Of a stretch of 55,951 nucleotides of DNA, positions 1 to 7,443 are shown piece by piece; positions within the stretch are counted from its first letter, which is position 1; the number at the start of each line of letters is the position of its first letter. Below the pieces are notes generated by a model that made no database searches, had not been told where the DNA came from, and was given only the letters and a program-made list of their open reading frames with translations. The DNA is taken from assembly GCA_003248655.1 (NCBI GenBank), contig QFPM01000017.1:1-55951 (forward strand), written 5' to 3'. This DNA comes from Microbacterium sp. GTDB lineage: Bacteria; Actinomycetota; Actinomycetes; Actinomycetales; Microbacteriaceae. The position numbers and the translations under genes were made by a program.

Positions 1-3
1 ATT

Positions 4-187
4 GTGGTTTCGATACGCGGCGCTGCGCGCCGCTACTCAACCACCGGAGGTCCGTCGGTGATCGAGTGCCCGCGCGCAGCGCGGGTGTATCGAGATCACC
101 CACGTACCCGATGACGCAAGTGGTTTCGATACGGCGCCTACTCCGTCGGTGATCGAGTGCCGCGCGCAGCGCGGTGTATCGAGATCA
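4..187. repeat. Cluster of palindromic intergenic repeats (two related types)
   Basis: Three units lie side by side. Type A (4-47, cut-down copy from 120) reads TTTCGATAC, then a GC-rich hairpin, then CTCAACCACCGG. Type B (56-99 and 146-187) reads GGTGATCGAGTGC, then a hairpin, then GTATCGAGATCAC. Type B reverse-complemented has the same architecture as type A, so they appear to be two variants of one family. The units are not evenly spaced and each is itself palindromic, so this is a REP/BIME-like family and not a CRISPR. More copies lie at 581-881, 7364, 8158 and 11333. Confidence 0.85.
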
Positions 188-487
188 CTCCGTTTCACGT
201 GAAACATCGCCGAAGTCCTTGCGACTCAAGCTTGGCAACCTCTCGCCTTGGAACTTGATCAACGCTATGCGCTTGGCACGACTCCAGCCCTGAACCTGCT
301 TCTCGCGCGCGAACGCATCACCAACGTTCGGAAACTCCTCGCTGTACACGAGCTTCACCGGTCGTCGGCGCTTCGTGTACTCAGCTCCCTCGCCGATGTC
401 ATGGAGCCATAGGCGCTGATCGAGGTTCCGACAGCTGCCGACATAGAAGGTGCCGTCATTGCAACGAAGGATGTACATGTAAGCCAT
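185..487 (-). CDS. Small GIY-YIG (UvrC/URI-type) nuclease-domain protein
   Basis: 100 residues, essentially one GIY-YIG domain. The N-terminus shows YILRC then YVGS, the YI...YVG form of the two signature strands. The motif RNLDQRLWLHD and the later AREKQ...WSRAKRIALI helices are typical of the single-domain COG2827 proteins. An upstream in-frame start at 616 would add 43 residues read from a repeat, so I chose the ATG at 487, where homology begins. Cellular role of these small proteins is unknown; a structure-specific DNA cleavage role is inferred from the fold only. It sits between the expected parA side and rsmG, a spot usually empty in relatives, and is flanked on both sides by palindromic repeats. 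The last codons double as a parS site, so the C-terminal VSRETE tail is probably dictated by parS. Confidence 0.8.
   Translation of the reverse strand: MAYMYILRCNDGTFYVGSCRNLDQRLWLHDIGEGAEYTKRRRPVKLVYSEEFPNVGDAFAREKQVQGWSRAKRIALIKFQGERLPSLSRKDFGDVSRETE
191..206. promoter_or_regulatory. parS centromere site 1
   Basis: CGTTTCACGTGAAACA matches the parS palindrome TGTTTCACGTGAAACA at 15 of 16 positions; the 14-bp core 192-205 is perfect. ParB binds such sites near oriC to start chromosome segregation. The site lies inside the last codons of the GIY-YIG gene and encodes its final VSRET residues. parA and parB are not in the window; by the usual actinobacterial order they would lie just to the left. 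Confidence 0.93.
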
Positions 488-897
488 GCGGCCCACTGTG
501 GTTGACGCGCGTTGACCTTGGATGCCGAAAGTGCATATCCGTGGACAGTTCCGTGAATCGGGTGACTGTGGAGGAGGCGATGGTTTCGATACGCGGCGCT
601 GCGCGCCGCTCCTCAACCACCGGGGACCCCAGCCGGTGATCGAGTGCCGCGCGCAGCGCGTAAGTGGTTTCGATACGGCGCCTTCGGCGCCTACTCAACC
701 ACCGAGACGTCCATCACGGCGCGCAACCCCCTCGGTGATCGAGTGCCGCGCGCAGCGCGGTGTATCGAGATCACCACCCCGACCGGATCGCAGAGCCGCA
801 CCCGTTTCACGTGAAACATCAGCCCCGTCCATGGAGTGTGGTTTCGATACGCGGCGCTGCGCGCCGCTACTCAACCACCGGGACTTCAGCCGGCCGG
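488..897. repeat. Gene-free stretch filled with palindromic repeats
   Basis: No credible gene. It holds type A repeats at 581-624, about 664-704 and 838-881, a half type B unit at about 634-661 (its right half is replaced directly by the next type A unit) and a full type B unit at 733-774. A parS site sits between the last two. The predicted ORFs on both strands here are read through the repeats and are not genes. The last type A copy ends only 17 bases from the rsmG stop, so these hairpins may also end rsmG transcription. Confidence 0.8.
803..818. promoter_or_regulatory. parS centromere site 2
   Basis: CGTTTCACGTGAAACA, identical to site 1, with a perfect 14-bp core at 804-817. It lies in the repeat-rich spacer downstream of rsmG. 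Expected function is ParB loading for origin segregation. Confidence 0.93.
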
Positions 898-1524
898 CTA
901 TGCCTTGGTCGCGCGAATCACGCGCGTCGGCTCGGAGATCACACCCTCACCGACGACTTCGACGCGGACATCCGCGAGCCCGTACTTACGGATCACCTTC
1001 TCCGCCCCACCGATCTCGTTCTGCGCGTTGGCACCCTTGAGAAGTATCAGCTCTCCGCCCGGCCGTAGCAGCGGGGCGGTCAACGGGATCAAGGTCTTCA
1101 GCGCACTGACAGCGCGAGCGGTGACGGCATCCAAGATTGGTCCGCGCTTCCAGTCCTCGCCACGTGCGCGAAGCACCTCAACATTCTCGAGCTCGAGGGC
1201 ATCCACCTGCTCCTGCAGCCAGGTGACTCGTCGGTCCATCGGTTCGATGAGCACCCACGACACGTCGGGGCGTGCGATCGCAAGGACGATTCCGGGCAGC
1301 CCGGCACCCGAGCCGATGTCAGCGACCCGTCCACCGGCAGGAAACAGGGGAGCAGCCACGGCCGAGTTGAGGATGTGTCTCGTCCACAACCGTGCAGGCT
1401 CGAGCGGCCCGATCAGACCGCGTTCCTCACCATGCTCACCGAGCGCCCGCGTGAATGCACGCGCGCGGTCGAGCTGCTCCCCGAAAACGACAGCCGCAGA
1501 CGCCGGCTCAGTCTCGATCGTCAC
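898..1524 (-). CDS. rsmG: 16S rRNA (guanine-527-N7)-methyltransferase RsmG (GidB)
   Basis: 208 residues, normal length for RsmG. A class I SAM-dependent methyltransferase that modifies G527 of 16S rRNA in the 530 loop. The SAM site is visible as VADIGSGAGLPGIVLA at about residues 66-81, followed by the acidic VLIEPMDRR strand. The downstream EVLRARGEDW and AVTARAVSALKTLI segments are family hallmarks. GTG start at 1524. It is the last gene of the leftward rpmH-rnpA-yidD-yidC-jag-rsmG block. The 21-bp gap to jag is almost filled by a parS palindrome, and I see no Shine-Dalgarno sequence, so translation may depend on coupling to jag. Loss of RsmG is known to give low-level streptomycin resistance in several bacteria. 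Confidence 0.95.
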   Translation of the reverse strand: MTIETEPASAAVVFGEQLDRARAFTRALGEHGEERGLIGPLEPARLWTRHILNSAVAAPLFPAGGRVADIGSGAGLPGIVLAIARPDVSWVLIEPMDRRVTWLQEQVDALELENVEVLRARGEDWKRGPILDAVTARAVSALKTLIPLTAPLLRPGGELILLKGANAQNEIGGAEKVIRKYGLADVRVEVVGEGVISEPTRVIRATKA

Positions 1525-1526
1525 GA

Positions 1527-1542
1527 TGTTTCACGTGAAACG
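1527..1542. promoter_or_regulatory. parS centromere site 3
   Basis: TGTTTCACGTGAAACG matches the 16-bp parS consensus at 15 of 16 positions; the core 1528-1541 is perfect. It occupies the space between the jag stop and the rsmG GTG start, two bases before that start. Any ParB spreading from here would cover the rsmG translation start region of the DNA. Confidence 0.93.
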
Positions 1543-1545
1543 TCG

Positions 1546-2055
1546 TCACGCACGACGGATGACGGTGTGACGGTCCGCGCCCTCGCCGTAGGACTCCGAT
1601 ATCAGCCCACGATCAGCCACGATGTCGTGGATCAGCTTGCGCTCGTAGCTCGACATAGCCGGCAGGGATGCCTGCGACGCTCCCTCGTCGAGTCGCGCGA
1701 TCGCGCGGTCGACGAGCTTCTCGAGCTGGCGCTGACGCGCATCGCGCGAGCCGCCGACATCGAGGATGAGCCGCGAGAAGCGCCCGGTCTGCGTCTGCAC
1801 AGCGATACGCGTGAGCTCCTGCAACGCCTGGACGGTATCCGGGTCGGAGATCAAGCGGAGGGCATCCTGATCGTCATTCTCGACCGAGACGTACGCGCGG
1901 CCAGAGCGCACGTCGAGCGCCAGGTCTCCATCGATATCCGCGACATCGAGAAGGCCTTCCAGGAAGTCCGCGGCGACGTCGCCTTCCTCCTCGAGCTGAG
2001 TCAGCTCGTCGCTCTCGTCGGTGACAGTTGCCTGGACGGCGTCGGGGTTGCTCAT
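1546..2055 (-). CDS. jag: Jag/KhpB-type RNA-binding protein (KH and R3H domains)
   Basis: 169 residues. The N-terminal third is acidic (DESDELTQLEEEGDVAADF). A KH-like region follows (ADFLEGLLDVADIDGDLALDV) and then a C-terminal R3H domain with the expected RQRQLEKLVDRAIARL and the MSSYERKLIHDIVADR segment. Jag/KhpB proteins bind RNA and in Gram-positives act with KhpA in cell-envelope and division control. I chose ATG 2055, which has GAGGA five bases upstream; an in-frame GTG at 2079 overlapping the yidC stop is the alternative. Gene order yidC-jag-rsmG is standard. Confidence 0.9.
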   Translation of the reverse strand: MSNPDAVQATVTDESDELTQLEEEGDVAADFLEGLLDVADIDGDLALDVRSGRAYVSVENDDQDALRLISDPDTVQALQELTRIAVQTQTGRFSRLILDVGGSRDARQRQLEKLVDRAIARLDEGASQASLPAMSSYERKLIHDIVADRGLISESYGEGADRHTVIRRA

Positions 2056-2075
2056 GATGTTCCTCGTCTCAGCCG

Positions 2076-3146
2076 TCACTGACCCGGCTTGTTCTTCTGC
2101 TGCTTCTTCGCGCGCTGCTTGCTGACCGGCTGCTGCCGCTTCGGTGCCTCAGCCTTCGCCTTCTGCGCCTCTTCATAGAGGCGCTCCTGCTCAGCCTGAT
2201 ACTTCTCAAGCGGAATGATCTTTCCCTGCGCATCGAGCGCCTTGCCGCGACGGGCCAGACGCTCTTCGCGCGCCTTCGCGGCCTCGGAGCCCGGCGTCGG
2301 GAGGTTCCGGATGACCAGGAACTGCTGCACCATCGTCCAGATGTTGGACGTGAACCAATAGAGCACGACACCGAGCGGGAAGAAGACACCCGAGAAGATG
2401 AACGCGAGCGGCAGGACGTAGAGCATGATCTTCTGCATCTGGTACGCCTGGCCGGTCTTGGCCTCGGGGGAGAGGTTCTTCGAGATGATCTGCAGCTGCG
2501 TGATGAACTGCGACGCGATCATGAGGATGACGAGGACGATGAGGATCGTGACCGTGGCGGTCTGACCGAGGCCAATCGCCTCCATCATGTTGGTGTGCAG
2601 AGGCGCCACGCCGAACAGCTGCGCGTCGTAGAACTGCTTGGTTAGTTCGGCGTTCAGGAGGCCCACGCCGCCGATCCCTGCCTCCGCGTGCTTCTTGACG
2701 TCGGAGAGCGTGTAGAACATACCGAGCAGAATCGGCATCTGCACAAGGAGAGGCAGACAGCTCGACACCGGTGTCGTGCCGTGCTTCTTGTACAGGGCCA
2801 TCGTCTCGCGACTCATCGCCTCACGGGAGAGCTGATCCTTCTTCCCGCGGTACTTCTCCTGAACTTTTCGCAGTTCAGGAGCGATTTCCATCATCTTCCG
2901 CTGGCTCTTGATCTGCCGTACGAAGAGGGGGATGAGCGCCGACCGCACAACGATCACGAGACCGATGATCGACAGCACCCAGGTGAGGCCGGCGTTCGCC
3001 TCGAGTCCGAACGAAGTGAACAGCCAGTGCCAGAACACCAGGATCATCTCGACGAGCCACTTGAAGGGCCACATGATCGCGCTGAAAAGGTCGAACCCGC
3101 CGCCGCTGGGCGCAGGGGTCGGGGTGGCGGTGAAAAGATCCAGCAC
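2076..3146 (-). CDS. yidC: Membrane protein insertase YidC/Oxa1
   Basis: 356 residues. It inserts and folds proteins in the cytoplasmic membrane, alone or with SecYEG. The short N-terminus followed by WPFKWLVEMILVFWHWLF and the hydrophobic segments at about 55-75, 135-155, 200-220 and 240-265 fit the five-segment Gram-positive type without the large periplasmic domain of proteobacteria. The conserved pieces VVRSALIPLFVRQIKS (with the groove arginine), CLPLLVQMPILLGMFY and PLGVVLYWFTSNIWTMVQQ are present. The C-terminus is lysine-rich and disordered, as expected for ribosome contact. It is followed by jag and preceded by yidD in one leftward operon. Confidence 0.97.
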   Translation of the reverse strand: MLDLFTATPTPAPSGGGFDLFSAIMWPFKWLVEMILVFWHWLFTSFGLEANAGLTWVLSIIGLVIVVRSALIPLFVRQIKSQRKMMEIAPELRKVQEKYRGKKDQLSREAMSRETMALYKKHGTTPVSSCLPLLVQMPILLGMFYTLSDVKKHAEAGIGGVGLLNAELTKQFYDAQLFGVAPLHTNMMEAIGLGQTATVTILIVLVILMIASQFITQLQIISKNLSPEAKTGQAYQMQKIMLYVLPLAFIFSGVFFPLGVVLYWFTSNIWTMVQQFLVIRNLPTPGSEAAKAREERLARRGKALDAQGKIIPLEKYQAEQERLYEEAQKAKAEAPKRQQPVSKQRAKKQQKNKPGQ

Positions 3147-3149
3147 GGA

Positions 3150-3545
3150 TCAGTCCTTTCTCGGCGTCGCGACCGAGGCCGCGTCGCTTCTGTCTGGGCT
3201 CGAAGGCACGACGAAGCCGTGCGGGGTCAGTTCGTGTCGGAAGTTCGCGTGCGGCGGCACGTCATCGATGCCGCCCTGCGCCCACGGGTGGCAGCGCGCG
3301 AGGCGAGACGCGGTCAGGGCGCTACCGACGACCAAGCCATGCTGCTGAACAGCGCCGACGGCGTACGCAGAACACGACGGGTAGTACTTGCAGACGTCAC
3401 CGTAGAGGTGGGAGATGGTCGCCCGGTATCCGTGCAGAAGTGCCAGTCCAAGATTGCGCGGCACGAGCGGAAGGGCACCCAGAACGCCGGATGCCGGCAG
3501 GGTTCCTGTTCCGAGCGCGTAGGACGGCAACGTTGTCGTGCTCAC
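3150..3545 (-). CDS. yidD: Membrane protein insertion efficiency factor YidD
   Basis: 131 residues. The family core is clear: YRATISHLYGDVCKYYPSCSAYA with the conserved cysteines, then GxxRLARCHPWAQGGIDDVP. YidD proteins are small membrane-associated factors that help YidC. About 30 residues at the N-terminus and 30 at the C-terminus extend beyond the usual 70-90 residue core and look unstructured. The GTG start overlaps the rnpA stop (GTGA), so the two are translationally coupled. Confidence 0.93.
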   Translation of the reverse strand: MSTTTLPSYALGTGTLPASGVLGALPLVPRNLGLALLHGYRATISHLYGDVCKYYPSCSAYAVGAVQQHGLVVGSALTASRLARCHPWAQGGIDDVPPHANFRHELTPHGFVVPSSPDRSDAASVATPRKD

Positions 3546-3880
3546 GCGGCGGCCCGCCGGTCGAGACAGCGGACGACATCCGCGCGCAGCTGAGTGAAGT
3601 CAGCGGATGCCGCGGTCGGCAGCGCACGAATGACGACGTCCGCGCCAGCGCGAACGTGCGGAAGAGCTTCGGCGCACACGGCCTTGAGGCGGCGGCGCAC
3701 GGTGTTTCGAACCACCGCGCCCCCCACCTGTTTGCTGACGATGAACCCGAAGCGCGCGGGGCGCTGATCGTTGGTGGTGACTACGTAGGTCACCGTGTGC
3801 GCACCGGCGCACTTGCTCCCCCCGCGGACGACGGCTCTGTAATCCGCCCCGCGGGTGATGCGATTCCCGCGCGCCAGCAC
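3542..3880 (-). CDS. rnpA: Ribonuclease P protein component
   Basis: 112 residues. The protein subunit of RNase P, which with the RNA subunit matures tRNA 5' ends. The start region LARGNRITRGADYRAVVRGG and the RNR box ARFGFIVSKQVGGAVVRNTVRRRLK are diagnostic. The open frame runs on upstream to 3952, but homology starts at VLARGN, so the GTG at 3880 is chosen; it leaves 10 bases to the rpmH stop. Stop overlaps the yidD start. Standard rpmH-rnpA-yidD order. Confidence 0.95.
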   Translation of the reverse strand: MLARGNRITRGADYRAVVRGGSKCAGAHTVTYVVTTNDQRPARFGFIVSKQVGGAVVRNTVRRRLKAVCAEALPHVRAGADVVIRALPTAASADFTQLRADVVRCLDRRAAA

Positions 3881-3890
3881 CGCGAGTGGG

Positions 3891-4028
3891 TCAGGCCGAA
3901 AGCTCGGTGCGACCCTTGGCGCGACGCGCCGACAGGATCGACCGACCGGCACGCGTGCGCATGCGGGCGCGGAATCCGTGCTTCTTGGCGCGGCGGCGGT
4001 TGTTGGGCTGGAACGTGCGCTTGCTCAT
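3891..4028 (-). CDS. rpmH: 50S ribosomal protein L34
   Basis: 45 residues: starts MSKRTFQPNNRRRAKKHGFR and ends GRTELSA. The very basic sequence, including the RARMRTRAGRSILSARRAKGR half, is unmistakable bL34. It is the first gene of the leftward operon and faces dnaA across the origin, as in most bacteria. The reverse-strand sequence just before the ATG contains AGTGATCCTCATG, with no strong Shine-Dalgarno. Confidence 0.98.
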   Translation of the reverse strand: MSKRTFQPNNRRRAKKHGFRARMRTRAGRSILSARRAKGRTELSA

Positions 4029-4343
4029 GAGGATCACTCCGGATCGGCGGTCACCGGAATGCTCAAGGCCGGAGACACAGGTATAAGGGGACTGCCCGCG
4101 TGGGCATAAGTCAACCGACTAAGGATACGTCGAAGTAACCCAGACCTCAAACCGGCGGGGTGGATCTGGCATTATCCACCGCCTGTGGATGACGAGTGGT
4201 GCAGACACGCGGGGCGGAACTACAGTGGATTTTGCTCTCGATGGACTCGCTGGCTACCGTGGCTCGAGCAGTTATCCACAGGCGTTCCGGAATCGTCACC
4301 GACTCCCACGCGCCCCGATTCGACCTACCCTCTTGGGGAGCGC
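4029..4343. promoter_or_regulatory. rpmH-dnaA intergenic region with DnaA boxes (left part of the origin region)
   Basis: Divergent promoter region of rpmH and dnaA. DnaA-box-like nonamers are visible: TTATCCACC at 4172-4180, TGTGGATGA at 4184-4192 (reverse, one mismatch) and a perfect TTATCCACA at 4272-4280. The last lies 64 bases before the dnaA start and suits autoregulation by DnaA. The ribosome-binding site GGGGAG is at 4335-4340. I see no other gene here; the open frames running into dnaA have no independent support. Confidence 0.8.
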
Positions 4344-5762
4344 ATGTCACCGCACGAAGGCCCGGATGTCCCGGTATGGACAGCGGTGCTCGACCACCTC
4401 GGTGGTGACGAACGGGTGACTCCGCAGATGTGGGGTTTCCTGCATCTCGCCGTAGCCCAAGGCGTCATGAGCGGCACGCTGTACCTCGACGTGCCGAACG
4501 AACTGACGGCGACGCAGCTGAACAAACGGCTGCGAGGCTCGATCATGGAGGCCCTCGCGCGCGTCGATGTCGAACCCGCCGCCACGTCCTTCCGCGTGGT
4601 CGTGAACCCCGAGCTGGTCGACGCCCAGCTGACAGCGCCGATCTCGATCGCGCAGCCGACGGATCTGCCGACCATCGCGCGAGCGCCCCTCGACGACATG
4701 CCGGATGCTGCGCTCACCCCCGCCCGCAGCGACACCCGCCTGAATGCGAAGTACAGCTTCGACAACTTCGTCATCGGTCAGTCGAACCGCTTCGCGCACG
4801 CCGCCGCGGTCGCCGTCGCCGAGGCGCCGGCGAAGGCTTACAACCCGCTGTTCATCTACGGCGACTCGGGCCTCGGCAAGACACACCTCTTGCACGCAAT
4901 CGGCTGGTACGCGATGAACCTCTTCCCGGGCGTTCGCGTCCGGTACGTCTCGAGCGAAGAGTTCACGAACGACTTCATCAACTCCATCGCGAACAACCAG
5001 GGGTCGGCCTTCCAGGCGCGGTACCGAGATGTCGACATCTTGCTGATCGATGACATCCAGTTCCTGCAGGGAAAGGCCGAGACGCAAGAAGCGTTCTTCC
5101 ACACGTTCAACACGCTGCACGACCACGACAAGCAGGTCGTGATCACGAGCGACGTGCCGCCTCGCCACCTCACCGGCTTCGAGGACCGCATGCGCAGCCG
5201 CTTCGAGTGGGGCCTCATCACGGACGTGCAAGCGCCCGACCTCGAAACCCGTATCGCAATCCTCCGCAAGAAGGCGCAGTCGGAGCGTCTGCTCGTACCC
5301 GACGAGGTGCTCGAGTACATCGCGACGAAGGTGTCGTCGAACATCCGCGAGCTCGAGGGCGCACTCATCCGCGTCTCGGCGTACGCGAGCCTGAACCGCT
5401 CCAACCTCGACATCGCACTCGCCCAGACGGTGCTCCGCGACATCGTCGACACGGATGACGCGAACGTCATCATGCCGACAGACATCATCGCGGCCACCGC
5501 GCAGTACTTCCGCCTCTCGGTCGATGATCTCTACGGATCGAGCCGGTCGCAGTCCGTCGCCACGGCGCGTCAGATCGCGATGTATCTGTGCCGCGAGCGC
5601 ACGAACCTGTCGTTGCCGAAGATCGGGCAGCTCTTCGGAAACCGCGACCACACGACGGTGATGTACGCGTGTAAGAAAATCGCCCAACTCATGAAGGAGC
5701 GGCGCTCGATCTTCAACCAGGTCTCCGAGATCACGGCGCAGCTCGGCCGCGTCAGCCGATGA
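4344..5762 (+). CDS. dnaA: Chromosomal replication initiator protein DnaA
   Basis: 472 residues. Binds DnaA boxes, opens oriC and loads the replicative helicase. Domain I covers about 1-85 (VWTAVLDHLGG...WGFLHLAV), domain II is a short linker, and domain III is the AAA+ module with Walker A GDSGLGKTHL near residue 173 and Walker B LLIDDIQF near 233. Domain IV carries the DNA-binding signature NRDHTTVMYACKKI near 432. A longer frame begins at 4185, but the ATG at 4344 has GGGGAG upstream and fits the family N-terminus. Linker II is much shorter than in Streptomyces. Gene faces dnaN across the main AT-rich origin segment. Confidence 0.98.
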   Translation: MSPHEGPDVPVWTAVLDHLGGDERVTPQMWGFLHLAVAQGVMSGTLYLDVPNELTATQLNKRLRGSIMEALARVDVEPAATSFRVVVNPELVDAQLTAPISIAQPTDLPTIARAPLDDMPDAALTPARSDTRLNAKYSFDNFVIGQSNRFAHAAAVAVAEAPAKAYNPLFIYGDSGLGKTHLLHAIGWYAMNLFPGVRVRYVSSEEFTNDFINSIANNQGSAFQARYRDVDILLIDDIQFLQGKAETQEAFFHTFNTLHDHDKQVVITSDVPPRHLTGFEDRMRSRFEWGLITDVQAPDLETRIAILRKKAQSERLLVPDEVLEYIATKVSSNIRELEGALIRVSAYASLNRSNLDIALAQTVLRDIVDTDDANVIMPTDIIAATAQYFRLSVDDLYGSSRSQSVATARQIAMYLCRERTNLSLPKIGQLFGNRDHTTVMYACKKIAQLMKERRSIFNQVSEITAQLGRVSR

Positions 5763-6159
5763 CGCACGACGACGAAACGCGACGATTCTCGACGAATGAC
5801 TCTTGACAGGGATGCCGCGAAACCACATCATTCGCATTTCCCACAGTGTGGACAGGCTGTGGATAACTTCGCCGACAGGTCGGAGAACTGTGAGCGAATC
5901 GGGCAGGCATGTGGATGACCGGCGATCGAGCCGTGACGGCGAGAGCCCGCACCACAACAGGTATCCGCAGCTCGCCCACAACTTACAGAGATGTGGTTTC
6001 CGCTCGCCGAGCCGCATCGCTCGAGTTGTCCACAGTTTCCACAGCTGTTAACACCATGACGTATATCTCTCTCAATGAAGCCCGTTCGATCACCATGACA
6101 GCCGCCTCGGTGGGTAGGACTAGCATGGGAAAGCCCTACTCGACGTCAAGGGAGCGCCA
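5763..6159. other. oriC: Replication origin oriC (dnaA-dnaN intergenic)
   Basis: Gene-free stretch with several DnaA boxes: perfect TGTGGATAA at 5858-5866 (reverse) and perfect TTGTCCACA at 6026-6034, plus weaker TGTGGACAG at 5847-5855, TGTGGATGA at 5910-5918 and TTTCCACA at 6036-6043. Just right of the last boxes is the least GC-rich run (6043-6080, GCTGTTAACACCATGACGTATATCTC), a candidate duplex-unwinding element. The dnaN promoter probably lies at the right end: TAGCAT at 6121-6126 and GGGAG before the GTG start. Strand switch of the essential genes also centres here. Confidence 0.88.
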
Positions 6160-7311
6160 GTGAAGTTCCACGTGAATCGCGATGTGTTCAGCGAGGCCGT
6201 GTCGTTCGTCGTCAAGCTCCTGCCGCAGCGCAACCCGCAGCCGATCCTGGCGGGCGTGTTGATCGAGGCATCCGAAGAGGGACTCTCGCTCGCCGCGTTC
6301 GACTACGAGGCATCCGCCAGGACGACGATCGAGGCCACCGTCGACGAGCCGGGCACGATCCTGGTGCACGGCCGGCTCCTCTCTGAGATCGCGAGCCGGC
6401 TGCCGAACGCCCCGATCCAGATCGAGGTCGGCGAGGATGGCGGCATCCTCCTCACCTGCGGATCGGCGCGGTTCACGCTCGCATCGATGCCCGTGCAGGA
6501 GTACCCCGCGATCCCCGAGGTCACCGGTGAATCCGGCCTCGTGAAGGCGGAGGACTTCGCCACCGCGATCGCGCAGGTGGCCTTCGCGGCATCCCGCGAC
6601 GATGTCACGCCGGTGCTGACGGGTGTGCAGCTCGAGGTCACCGGGACGCAGCTGAGCCTCGTCGCCACCGACCGCTACCGCGTCGCCCTCCGCGAGGTGC
6701 CGTGGGACTTCGGCGACCACGGGGGTGTGGCCGGCGAAGAGTCGACGACGGCCCTCGTTCCCGCGCGCACGCTCACCGAGGTCGGCAAGACCTTCGCACA
6801 CACTGGCGACATCCAGGTGTCCTTCTCCGGCTCGGGAGACCGCGAGATCATCGCGTTCACATCGGGCAACAAGACCGTCACCTCGCTGCTTATCAAGGGG
6901 AACTTCCCGCCGGTGCGGCGTCTGTTCCCCGAGCAGACCGATCACTACGCGGTCGTGAACACGGCAGAGCTCACCGAGGCCGTCCGTCGCGTGTCGCTCG
7001 TCCTCGACCGCTCCGCGCCGCTGCGGTTCACCTTCAGCGAGGACGGCGTCTCGATGGATGCCTCGGGCACCGAGCAGGCCCGCGCGACCGAGTCGGTCGA
7101 CGCGACACTCGCTGGCGACGATGTGACGCTGGGCCTCAACCCCCAGTACCTGCTCGAGGCGCTCGGCGCCGTGAAGAGCGAGTTCGCGCGCATCACGTTC
7201 ACTTCGAGCGACAACGCCAACAAGCTGAGCCCCGTGCTCATCACGCCGCAGACCTCGGGCACACCCGAGAGCTTCAAGTACCTGCTGCAGCCGAACCTGC
7301 TCCTGCGCTGA
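6160..7311 (+). CDS. dnaN: DNA polymerase III sliding clamp (beta subunit)
   Basis: 383 residues, three repeated clamp domains of about 125 residues each, forming a ring dimer that tethers DNA polymerase and binds many repair proteins. Starts MKFHVNRDVFSEAVSFVVKL; recognisable family segments include PQPILAGVLIE, KTVTSLLIKGNFPPVRRLFP and the C-terminal SPVLITP ending in the hydrophobic-pocket strand. GTG start at 6160 with GGGAG eight bases upstream. About 130 bases of spacer, including a palindromic repeat, separate it from recF. Confidence 0.98.
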   Translation: MKFHVNRDVFSEAVSFVVKLLPQRNPQPILAGVLIEASEEGLSLAAFDYEASARTTIEATVDEPGTILVHGRLLSEIASRLPNAPIQIEVGEDGGILLTCGSARFTLASMPVQEYPAIPEVTGESGLVKAEDFATAIAQVAFAASRDDVTPVLTGVQLEVTGTQLSLVATDRYRVALREVPWDFGDHGGVAGEESTTALVPARTLTEVGKTFAHTGDIQVSFSGSGDREIIAFTSGNKTVTSLLIKGNFPPVRRLFPEQTDHYAVVNTAELTEAVRRVSLVLDRSAPLRFTFSEDGVSMDASGTEQARATESVDATLAGDDVTLGLNPQYLLEALGAVKSEFARITFTSSDNANKLSPVLITPQTSGTPESFKYLLQPNLLLR

Positions 7312-7363
7312 CCCTCGACTCGCGGTGATCAACACACCGAGGCGCGGCCGAGGGACTCCCTTC

Positions 7364-7407
7364 CGGTGATCGAGTGCCGGCGCGCAGCGCCGGTGTATCG
7401 AGATCAG
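7364..7407. repeat. Palindromic repeat, type B, between dnaN and recF
   Basis: GGTGATCGAGTGC, then the hairpin CGGCGCGCAGCGCCG, then GTATCGAGATCA. Same family as the copies at 56-187. It lies 53 bases after the dnaN stop and could act as a transcription attenuator. Confidence 0.85.
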
Positions 7408-7431
7408 AGATCACGCGTCGGACCATCGAAC

Positions 7432-7437
7432 TAGGCT
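7432..7437 (+). promoter_or_regulatory. -10 box of a leaderless recF transcript
   Basis: TAGGCT ends exactly 6 bases before the GTG of recF, with no Shine-Dalgarno between. In actinobacteria a TANNNT at this spacing marks transcripts that begin at the start codon. The same TAGNNT-plus-6 layout occurs before six other genes here (14711, 20612, 28193, 46317, 47042, 48370). Confidence 0.7.
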
Positions 7438-7443
7438 GATCCG

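Noticed and set aside
488..616. N-terminal 43-residue extension of the GIY-YIG protein
   Set aside because: It is read from the repeat region, has no similarity to the family and would put the start inside a palindromic repeat.
1..881. Possible CRISPR array because of repeated units
   Set aside because: Spacing is irregular, units are palindromic and of two kinds, there are no unique spacers of equal size and no cas genes.
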